From Ascaris suum (Eukaryota; Nematoda; Chromadorea; Rhabditida; Ascarididae), in NCBI GenBank assembly GCA_013433145.1, contig CM024169.1, forward strand, positions 10,176,817-10,240,816: a stretch of DNA of 64,000 nucleotides. Reading direction: 5' to 3'. The position numbers and the translations under genes are program-made. The first letter of the stretch is position 1. Every line of letters begins with the position of its first letter. Under the pieces are notes generated by a model. The model had not been told where the DNA came from. It did no database searches and worked only from the letters and a program-made list of their open reading frames with translations. Shown one piece after another: positions 25,001 to 37,000 of this stretch.

Positions 25001-28000
25001 CACTTGTCTGTAAGTGCAGGCCGGGGGGGGGGGGGGGGAGTGAGAGATGAACGAGGAAGAGAGAGCAGGGGAAGAGGTGGGAGCAAAAGGAGAGACGCTA
25101 GAGTTGCTCAGCGATGTGTTTCACATTATAGAATTATCGCGAATGGAATTACGAGTATTGGACGTATCTGAGAACGAACTCGGCGAATTACCTTATGATC
25201 TGCGTCATATGTGCTCGCTAATTGAGTTACATCTTCGTGGAAATCCACTCACAACACCACCGGCAACTATTTGTTCGAAGGCGAGTCAGTTCATTTCGAT
25301 GCCTCACTTTTAATGCCCCCTTTCTTTGAAACAAAATAGGTTTTTTCTTATTGGAGGAAAGATTTTTCTGCGATTTGCGATAGTGTCTTTAATATTAAAA
25401 GAAGCTGTTCATTTACTCGACACTCATTTTACTTGTTTGTCTAAATTGGTTGTGTTAACATCTTCTCGCTTCTTATATATGTATGTTTGCTTGCTTTTCC
25501 GGTATTCTTTATTGGCATAGATTGTGGTGCAGTTTGGTTGATATATTGTGCAAAATGCGATGGTCCCCTAGCATCAGTTTCCTGCAAACTTGTCATCCGA
25601 ATTATTCACTCATACCTGACAACATTAAGCATTTTTTATATACAACTTTTATCGTGCGACTGGTTGATTTCTCTCAAAAGGATCGATTGGGGGTTCGTAT
25701 AACCTCTCAATTTCACACAAGGAAAAAATAGGCGTTTTACCTCTTTATTTACTTTTGGACTAACTTGCATTTAGAAGCATCAGTTCGCACTTGCAAAGTG
25801 CATGATAGCAATGCATTGTATATGGTGTGTGTGTTTCTGTTTGTGTCTGCGTCTGTGTTTCCTGTTCTTTGAACATGTAATTCACAGAGATTATAATCCA
25901 GAAATTTTATAGGATAATTTGCTCTGACATGTTTCACTTTGGTTCTGCAAATTTACAACGAGTTATAGCAAATTTAATTACGTTGAAGTTTTCTTTCATT
26001 TTGCTGTAGTAAGGTTTTTTATTTTACACTGTTCGGATCATGGAAAAATGATTCCTTTGCTAAAGACTTCTACAAGCACTCAGACCATATGCGCGAATGT
26101 TGATGTTCATTTTTAGTAGTATATGAATGTGCTCAGTTAAGTGACCGGGATGCAAAAAGCGCGAATTGGCACTTGTTGCATGCCGGTCAGCTTCTTTGGC
26201 ACTTTTCTTCACTTGTTTTGTATATATAATTCAGCAATTGCACAGCCAGCTGGAATGCAAAGGCGCGCATTTTACCAATCTTTTGGCACGTGCTCCCCCT
26301 TATTGATTTGGTATGTGAGAAGAATGACCACATGACAAGCGTGGGAGCTAGAAGGTCAATTCTCCTTATTTTATTTCCCAACTCGACAGGAATGTAAGAT
26401 TTTTCCCCATTTTTTTTAAACCAGCACATAAGTTTCAAGACTATTTTTGCGGTTTTCTTTTTTTAAAGGCCATTTTCAGGGTCGCGAGCATGTTTTCAAA
26501 TGGTTACGGGCACAGATGAATGCCTCTGAAGGAGGCTCGAGGCCACTTGACTGGTCTATGAATCGTCCAGTGACCATTAATGCAACTCTGCGACGCGGCA
26601 GATAGTAAGTCATTCGGATTTTTACATTTTATTTTCTTCCGAGTAGGCCTTTCTGAGTTCCGCTGATACTTGCATCATGCTCTGTTTCTTCCTCATAGTG
26701 ACAACTTCAGAAGCGCGTATCATATTGAAGCTATGTTTGTGCATATAGTATGTTTTCCTAACCATTGTTTTTTGGGCATAGGAAGTTACAACATTGGGAT
26801 TGTGCTATAAATGCCATACAAAATCCACTTTATCTGTTTGGTTTATTTTCTGTTCAGCTTGCCGAAACATCAAGACGCCATAAAATTCGCAATCCAATTT
26901 TATTTTACAAGTTGCCGAATTTTGTGAGAAATGCATTTTAGCTGAAGATTTATATCACTGGTCGGCTGTCCTAAAATAAAGCTTTTGGAGCGATGTGAGG
27001 CACTGTTTTTTTTACTCTTAACAGAGTCTTAACATCGAGCAGGCGATTAGATCAGTGGAATGAAATTACAAAATGCACATGTCGCGCCAACCTTCTGACA
27101 TCTCTTCCTTCTTTTTGTTTTAGAGGATTTGCATAAAATGAAGCATGCTACTGCACATGTACAGTTTACCTAACTGCAGTGCTTTTTAAATGGAAAGTGG
27201 CGGAAGAATGACGACTAGTAGAATGAAATAGAAGGGAGAGGGGAAGAGAAATAGCATACAGCTCCAATATTAATTCATTAGAGCGCTCAAACTGGCGCAT
27301 TGACGAGGTCATTTTCTATGTAATTGCATAGTAACGATAACGGGATCGACACAGTGGCTCGTCGTGTCGAAAGACGTTCTCGTTCCACCAGATTTAACAC
27401 TCTTGGCGGCAGTGATTCTGGATATGCGTCCACCGCCGATGAGCATCGCTACTCACATGAAGTAAGTATTGCCACTGGCTGCATAATAATATGCGAATAA
27501 AACAAACTTTGAAGAAAATCTCGACGAAGAGTGATGCGGATATTTTCGATGCAATTTAAAAACGGCACAATCCATAAAAGCCCCATAAAAAGCAACAACG
27601 GAACAAACTTTGTATTTAAAATTATTGACGAGGAAAGGAATGAATGAGGCACCCGACTTTTTAGAATCATTGTAAATGAGGTCATACTGTTACTATTGCA
27701 AGGGAATCATACAGTTGCCCGTAATACAAAACTGCTTTACTGTATGCATCTCAACATATCAAGATGTAATCACGTCTCATAACTACAATATATAGCATTG
27801 TGACATCATTTCTCTTGAATAAGCGAATAGAAATTATGCGGCTAAAACATTTCCAACTTTCCCACAATTTAAAAATTGCTTCTGCTCGTTTCAGACGTTT
27901 TATCATACGATAAAGAAAGAAAAGCTATCTTTAAATTTATTTCTAAGAAATGCTTATTATGGCATTTTGCATTTGCTGCTTCGTTCCATTCCACGCACAT

Positions 28001-31000
28001 AGGTGGTTCGCTTATGGATATTGCTTTTGCATCACACAAGCGAATGCTAGTTGTCGTTGTAGTATCAGACTTCAACGGCGGCAGGATGTCTGTTCGGCAT
28101 TAACGAATCTCTCCGTTCTCCACCGGCCGGTCATGATTCTCCACCATACATCGACTATACGAATAAGCCGAAATGTTGTGAGGTGGTGCAGTCGACGTGT
28201 ATAGCAACAACAAGTTCGTCGTCTGGCTATACGGGTGGCCTTCTGAACGAAGTGATGAGCGCGTATGCCGAGAAAGTTCGTTTATGGAATTTCTGATCAC
28301 TGATCTATTCACCTCGAATTTTGCCTCAGGCCATTCTAAATACAGCCGGGTGGTGCATACGTAAATTCGCAGATTTTGCGCTGAGTCCGTCTGCAGCTTG
28401 TGCTATGATGCCAAACGTATTCGATGTCACGATTGCTTCAAAGATATGTTTTATATTTTTTTACGCATTGGACGAACAATTAGTACCCTTATATCAGTTA
28501 AGCGGCATACGCTCATTACATAAGCATGTTTCGTTGCAGTGACTTTTAGTTGGAATGCGTTGCAAGCTTGGTCCGCTTTTTGAAAGTTTTTTTTTGCAGT
28601 CATAATGGTGCATGCCTTAGAGCTTTCCTTTTGTTCCTTTTTTATTGAATGGCTTCCTCAGAGTATAGTCTTGAAAATCAGTAAAAGTTATGGTTAATGT
28701 TTTGATAGGTAATCCTATCCTGTTAGTACACCTCTAAGGGAAATAGTTTTAGTGATCGCGTCAATGTGGCGCTAACATTTAACAAAAACGCTCAACTAGG
28801 GGGTGAAAGTAATGTGAGGGTAGAATTTAATTTTCCTTGATTGGTTATATATCGGTTAGGTAACGCTCATGATTTGATCTGTTTATTTTATCTCTATTCA
28901 GAGACAAACTGAGATGCACTTTGATTATTTGGTAGTGTAAAATGTGGATGCGCACAATCCAACGGGCAAACATGGTGGAGTTGCTCGTCACTGGGGAAAA
29001 CCGGTCGCTGAAACGGAGTTTCACTGAAACGCATTTGAGTATATGGAACTGAGGTAGTCTATGGGAATGCAGATACTGTTTTGGTCTACCACGGGCGTGC
29101 AAGGATTCATCTCTGGCCGTCCCTCTTCTCCCCTGATTCAGCACCCAAAGAGCAAGGTGGCCTCGGCGCCTGAAGAAATAAAATATTTTCGCAGGTTTAT
29201 TGATTTTCTTCGAAAACTCCTCGTTTTCCGGATGGATTCTGTGTGCTGAAAATGATGTAAGAATGTACTGAGCCCCATTGAAATGGATAAGAGGATACCC
29301 GCTGAATTAGAAAAGCTAATAGTTGTAAGGAAAAATACCTTATGCGGGCGTTCAGTAAATCTCGAGTATTCGGTAAATCTCAGCAATCTTAGCAAAAATT
29401 TTAGAAATCTCAGCGAAAATAAGCAATAACTATGCAAGTGCTAAATTGATAAAGCCACTATTACACTTTTGCTACTGTATTTTACAGTAACACTATATTT
29501 TGTAAGATAATATACTGTAATCAGAGGCAGCAGATAAAAGCACTTCGGCATCATGCAAAGTTCAGCTAAAATAGAGCATTGATTAGAGCACAACCTTTCC
29601 TCGTCAGCGGGATAGCAGTTGGCATAACATCACGTCCTTACCTCATTTTGCTTAATGAAACCAAACAAATGGTTTAGGAACTGAAACAATGTCGAATAGG
29701 GGAATACAAGTGAGTTATAGGAGGCAGCCGAAATGCGCTCATACGAATTCGACAAATTTTAGAGCTTCGTTCTTCCATCATTGACTTCATTTCTGCATAG
29801 ACAGGGAGGCTTCAGTCTTGAATGCAAACGGACATTTTAAAAATGGCAGTGTAAAAAAGTATTTGTCCAGTAAACTTTCACTTTGGAAGAGAGAGGATGC
29901 GAACATGGGGACGAGCTGCTGGACTTCATGGGATTGATAGCTCATCCAAAAAAAGGCAAGAGGTTCTCTGTGGGCTCTTCACGAAAAAGGAGGCTCCCGT
30001 AGAGACCATGCATGCCTAACAGCAACCAGACGTCGAAGGTAGCGCAAGTTTTTCTTCTTGGGATGATTTTCCCCAAACTGGCCGGCAGAATTTTCTAGTC
30101 TTATATTGGTACCGATCTTCCTACCGAAAAACAGAGGGCATTTTAAAAACCAAAATATGTTCAAAACTTCTTTCCAACTGAATGGGAGTAGCAGAGGGCT
30201 GTCTCATTTGAATGGAAGACGATACCGTATTTGCGACGAGATCTAGCTCGCACAGAATTTGCAAATTTACGCTCTTTGGCACCAAGTTCCATAGCTTTAG
30301 ACGGATTGACTGAATAGGAGAGCTGCAAGTGCATAACGCTTTTTAAGAATAAAAGCTTATTTGATATAAAGCAATGCACTTAAAAACTGCGACCAATGGT
30401 TGTGGTTAATAATTCAGTGGCATCCGAAGGACGTTTCCGAAACGCCACGCAGTAACGGTCATACCTCGGCACTTCGAGAATTCAGGCCTTCGACAGTCCC
30501 CTACATTAGCTGCTTCTGATAGTACTCCTCGTCAAAATGACCGCGCAAAAGTAATGACACAAATGTTATACGATAGTCAAAGCATGCAGTAAACAGCAAA
30601 TAAGATGAAAACCGCAGAATATACCCGATGAGCAGCGGGATGACCGTTGCAGTTGTTAGGTTTTTCCGGTCATGGCTGCATTCACCGATATATTATATAA
30701 TAATGAAAGAAGAGCACAGTTGAACGAAGTACTTTGCGAAGATAACAGCAAAGTGTTTTGCAAGAGCATTATCATTGCCACATGGATTTATAAGCAATCT
30801 ATGCAAAGTGTATTATGAAATCGTGCAAAACTTGATCTATGCAGTATTCAAATATGCTTTTGTTGGTTTCTAATTGAAGTTGACACCTCTTTACAGTAAA
30901 AGCTGTAGTTACAGATGGGAACCGAATCGCCGCTTAGCCGAATCACACCTACATCCACATCACAACGTACTACTATCGAACGTGCATTGTTATATTCGAA

Positions 31001-34000
31001 TAGCAGCATCCTTTCGTCGTCATCTTCGTCAGTGTGCTCGTCCGCAGCCGTATCCCACCGACCTCAGGCAATCGTCTCACCAATGACGGCTGTTAATTCC
31101 CCTACAACAGACCGAATTATATCCGTGAAATCGACTGTCACTAAAGAAACCCTCATTGAAGGTAATGGGTTCAGGAAAACAGGGACGGATACTTCAGCCA
31201 CGTCGTCGGGCACTACCACCATACAATTATCATCTCGAAACATCGATAAAGCAATGGATTTGAGCAACAATAATACTGTGTCAAAACGTGTTTCTGATGC
31301 ATGCGATAACGACAAACAGATGAATGTGCAGAATTGTAGCGTTCCTTTGAGCACGACGTTAAATGTCCGCACATGTGATTCCCCGACACTCGCCTTCAAA
31401 TCCGCCGAGATTGAGACGATCTATACGACGAATAAACAAAGAATGCCGACAGGTGGTGGAGCACAAGAGCGTGATCAACCAAAACTTCTTTCACCTGTTA
31501 TCGAAGCACCTGTTGCACCAGGTTAGCCGTACCACAGAGCCCTCAGTTACGGTATTCTTTTCAGCTCTGATGAACCGCAACCCGAAAACTCAACTTCGAA
31601 TGTAGTTTTACATGGTATTATATTAGCTTGAAAAACTTTCTTGGACTGTAATGTTTTGCTTCTTGAGCTTCTCGAGAAGAGCACTTTTGTCCAAGGCGAG
31701 ACTATATTCAAACACGTACGATGAGGACGTTTATTATTAAATAGCATCAGAATATTGCTTAACTTGATGCTTTTGCTGACCCCAACGCCAAACATCGGAA
31801 ATGCGATTCTTTTCGCTCAGAGGAAAAGATTCATGTGGCTATAATATGTCGCAAGTTTGTTAGCCTGTAACAGCACTTCCTCAGCAGTTGATGAAGCTAG
31901 AAGGAAAGCAAAGTATTCTGTATACATGCGGAAATGAATGTTCAGAAATGGGATGTCATTGGTATTACAGCGTACATTTGGTAAGTTGGATGATTTTTGT
32001 TATGAGCGTTCTTTTGTTCCTCTCCTACTTCTCAAACAATATGTTCGATAAAGTAGTTATTTCCTCTTATCTTATGAAAAAATCTTCAGCACCAGTGACG
32101 AGCACTATAAACGGGAATGCGACAATAAATTCGAGTGCTTCGATAGCTGTGCGTTCTTCAGTCGTACCAGAAAGTGCGTGCAGCGCTGTACGACCTGTGA
32201 ATACCACCGCTTCGGTTTCTTCTGCTGTTAAGGTTAGGTTGTCAAATCTATGTCATAGCAATGCAATGTTTAGCGCTGTGTAAGCTGGACAAGCAATTTT
32301 TCAAAAAAAGAGCTGAGGTGCAGGGTTTTTAGTAGGGGATATCAATGATCTAGTTTTGCGATTGCTTTGATTCCAGCTAAATATATCCTATTTCATCTGT
32401 CTCAACTTTCGATAACATGAAAAGATTTCTGAGAATTTTCTGAAGCAGTATGTTGCATATTTGTTGAGGAGGTGAAATTTTTTCTTATGTAAAACGAATA
32501 TTACTCGTGCAGAATGGTAGAGAAGGTTGAATCACGCAGACCTGGATGCAGTATTATAGCATTTGAAGACAACATCAGAGGGTAACAACTTCTAACAGAT
32601 TTTGCGATTATTCACTTTGGCTTAGCAGGTGACCAGCGAAAAGGGAATTCAATAATGGCATAAGGCATAAGGTTGTAGGAGCCAACTGGGCACCCAACTC
32701 GAACATTAGGAGGAAATTCACGAAGTTCATCTTCACTGAATAGTTCCCGCTCAAGCGTTGCTTCATCACGTGCGATACCGGCACTCAAGAGGCCACTTCC
32801 TGCGCCACACTCATCAACAACAAGCACGAACACTACATCGATGTCAAGTGAGTTAACAGAATCATCATTTCTGCGATTCTGATGCCGATGCAGATAATTC
32901 TGAGGGTTTATAAGTTTTAGTTCTACTGAGACAGTTGATGATTCGTTTTCATTAGCCCTGTTCTTCAGAAGCACATTTCATAGTGATTCTCAAGAAGCCC
33001 ATATTCCATTTTCGTTCCACGTGATGACCGAAGACATCAACTTGTGTGATGTGTTTATCCTCATACCACCAACACAGTGATCCCAAGGAAATGAAGTGTC
33101 TTGGGATTTCACTTACAGCCTTAGCAAGGCGTGTTTATCATTTCTGTGTTTTTATCATTTTAAAGGCATAATGGCTGAGGCAGAACCCTCATGAAATAGC
33201 TCGACTGCCGTTAAGTGCTGTTGTATAGAATAAATAACGCTAATGTCGACTGAAAGTGCCACACAAATTTTCGTTACTCATCGTTTCTTGGCTGACAGAT
33301 AACGACGACTATTGACAGCGCGATAGGGATTATGTGGAAGAATGTGTAAAATTAGTTGTCATGTTGTCACTCGTTCGGCGAGAGCGTTATCTCGTCACGA
33401 AGTGTTGTGTAACACGAAGAAGACGAATTTTATCTGCTTTATTTTTGCATACAGCAAAACAAACCAATTCCGATAGTATTTTTGCGGAGTTTAAAAATGT
33501 TTTAAGCTGAGTTTTACTGCACTATTTAGCCGTTCGTATGTAATGAATACTATTTGACATTAGCAAAAAATACACGTTGGGGAAATTAGATAAGTGCAAA
33601 AAATATTTGATTGTAACATGCGATCTTTTAGCGACAAAAGATTGTTCTCAGCAATATTATTCAAATGCACATATGCGCTGATCTTAGAGGGAAAACGAAC
33701 AAACGATTCTCACTTCTTCTTTTAATATGAAACTCTTAAAGTTCTAAGCTATAACTCGACGAGATGAGAAGCATTATAAATGCCCTCATAAACATGGAAA
33801 TTGCTTCCTTCGATGTTTTATTGCCGACGAATTAGTATTTTCTTATACGAAGGCAGTTTAATCTTTGTTATTCTTCATAATATTCAACCTCAGATGGAAA
33901 ACGTATAAACGACCTCATTTTACCTTTCAGTGGAATGCGGCACTTTCTAAGAGAAGTTTTGGCAGATGCTGTGCTCTTCCATTTCAATTAGCCGTGATAA

Positions 34001-37000
34001 AATTCGTTATTGAAATTCCACTTCTCTCCCGAAATTATGAATATTGAGTCGATAATCATTGTTTCTTTGGGATTTTCTTCAATATTTCATTGGTATTTAT
34101 GTCTTTTATTTAAGTCTAACCTACAATTCAATGAGAACTCAGCGGTTAGACAAACTATCGTTACTTTTTTACTGCTCTCACCACCGACTAATTATTATTT
34201 TAATATAGTTTGGCAATCTTTGAAGTCGACACAAAATGAAAGAGTTGTAGAAATATTGAATTCATGAGCAGACCTATTCAGGAACAACGAATAAATTGAC
34301 AAAAACTCGTGATAGTTTGGGATTGGCTCGAAGCCAAATGAACGGCAAAAGCAACCGCAAGCCAACGAGTGCAGTCAGTGAGAAGCCACGACCCATTCAT
34401 TCAAACGATGCAAATTCTGTGTCTACTGCTCGAACAGCTGTCACAAGCACAGTAACCCACACGACATCCGGAGTTATTGATAATATGCGCAAGGTGGGAT
34501 GCTCTCTTTACAATATTTCACCTAATTGCTTCAACGAATGTAATCAGTGTTCATTAGATAGGTTATGCAACTCATCAACTAGGAAAGCACGACCGATTAG
34601 TGCAAAGAAGCTTTCCAAATTGCAAACGCTTATTCGATGCTGTTGCAAATATGAACCATTAGTTTAATGGAGTTTCATCGACATGTGTGCATCAACTGGC
34701 TTTTTTTCGATTATCGCAGAAAATGTGCGCATCAATAAGGCGCAAGAGGTAAATTGCAATAGCTGCTCTTGTTTGCCAATCACCTTTGTTTTTATTTCTC
34801 TTAAAATCTTCCTGCATTTTTTGGCCACAATATTCTCAATAGAGGGAAATTTACTATGGACACGCATTGTTTCTATCGAAATAAATTAATAAATGATATA
34901 GCAAAGTATATCATTTTGTATGATTTATTAGTAAAAAGCACATTGTATGTAATGAGTTGGAGTTAACAGTTATTTCAAGCAAATTTTCTTTGATCGTAGC
35001 TACGAACACAAAAAAAAACAGCGTTAAATTCTTCGAGCAGAATTAAATGTATTATTACTTAATACTATTTTATTACTTGTTACTGTTGGGATTGAATATC
35101 TCGCAGCTACGATCGTTTAAACTTTCAACAATTCGCTGCATTGTTGCGCTGTGGGAATTAATTGGGAATAATAATAGGCGACAGGTAATAGTAATCGACG
35201 AAATTATCATTACAGGCTCTTGAGCAACGTTTAAATTTGACATTACCACATGAACGTGATCAACTGGCTGCATCTTTAGCCGATGGTATTCATCTATGTA
35301 ACTTCGCCAACTCGATACGTGCCCGAGCTGTGCCCACCGTCCTTACCGCTCCTTCACCTAATGTAATCCTTTCTGTTCCTCAGTGATATTTAGGTCAGCA
35401 TTTTACAAAGACTTATATAAATATAAGACTTATGGGTGCATCAACACTTATCGAAAAATTTTCCAGTGAAAACCATCAATTGCTGTCTCCAATGCTTCTA
35501 CACATGTCTCTATGCTTATGTATGTGTCTACCTGTCCGTGCCTTCAATAATTTCAGCAGCGTTGTCTCACTGAATCCTTGTTACAAACTCTAAACATCAG
35601 GAGTTATCATCTGACACCATGCTTTACGTTGATTCATCAGCTTCAGAAAGGACCGCGAGTATTTAAATATGCTTGAAATTTTGCATTCATTTTCTAGTGG
35701 TCGGGCTGTCTCGTTCGGATCACAGAAAAACCAGGTCTTTGTATGAGTGCTTAAATTAAGCAATTAAGATCTACCCCAGCATGTTTCTTCCTGAGAAGAT
35801 ATTGAAATTAGTTGGTCACGACAAAGCAAAATGCCGCACATCGTATCAGGTGCCTTGACACATTTCACTGCTTCTTTATAGAAAATACATTCATTATAAA
35901 TGTGGATGAGGTAATTATATTGTGACTGTTGGTTTCATTTCACAGAATTTTGTCAACTGGAAAAAATTGCATTGAAATATTTTCCAAGTCTTTATGCTGA
36001 TATAGCGGACCTTTGGAAAATAATTGGTATATTACTGATTTATTTAAAAATTTTTATCTTTTCCTGTAAAAAAAATTTTTTTTGATTTATTTCTTAAGTT
36101 TCATTATTATTTGCTAGCATTCAAGTGTGCTTTAGCAAAATTTGCAAACGTAGAGCACATTGCTGTGACGCTAATTGATATATAGCTGCTAACATTGAAC
36201 AATGAAAATCCATTGGGTATGCGGCGTTTTTTTTTTGCTGTGTAACGTTGAGAAAATTGCTTCCACAAGCGTATTTTGTTACACATTATTGCAATAGATT
36301 TTTTTATCCGCCATTAGAGGGGATGCATTAACGTTTCGTTTTATGATCGACTGAAAATTCGACTGCAAAATAACATCGATTTCGTTCAAATATTTTAAAA
36401 TATTTGCAATAATTCTCAATTTTTCATAAAATTTCATCTATTTATTTCTTAAATAATTTCTATTAAAATGGCAAAAATTGATTAGACCTTAAAAGACTTT
36501 CAGAAATTTCATTGAAGAGTAGGAAGTAGGAATCGATTTTTCAATGCGAAAGTCAATCATTCTCAATGTTGAGCTGAGAGAAATGAGATGAAGACGTATA
36601 TGTCTAAAAGATCAAGCAAACGAACTAAAATTTGATAATAGTGAACATTTTCGATGCAATCATTTAATCACATCACATTTATTTATTGCAATTGTTGTGG
36701 TAGATTTTACAATATCGATAGTTGTTAGTTTAAATAGGAAAAAATTTTTGTGATGGAAAATAGGCAAAGAGAGTTTATTTATCAATGAAAAAAAATGATA
36801 TGCAAATATAGATAAACTTTTTCATATTTTTGCTTCTTATATATCTTCAAATTTAAAAGAATAAAATTAAGCATTCTACAATGCATAATATTTGTGGAAT
36901 TTTTTATAGGCTCAGTTATCCACTCCGAAATGTCGTCGAAATGTTGAAAACTTTCTATCGGCTTGTCGTCGCATGGGTGTTCCTGAGGTATGCCATAATT

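Noticed and set aside
28321..28542. ORF directly after the LRCH exon at 28275, considered as the next exon
   Set aside because: Its translation is not Ser/Thr-rich like the linker and it lacks a donor in phase with the exon at 30915.
31064..31399. 111-codon minus-strand ORF
   Set aside because: It is the reverse-strand shadow of the large LRCH linker exon, whose frame is tied in by phase.
36387..36406. 20-base perfect palindrome caaatattttaaaatatttg
   Set aside because: Almost pure A/T, so such palindromes are expected by chance in this composition.
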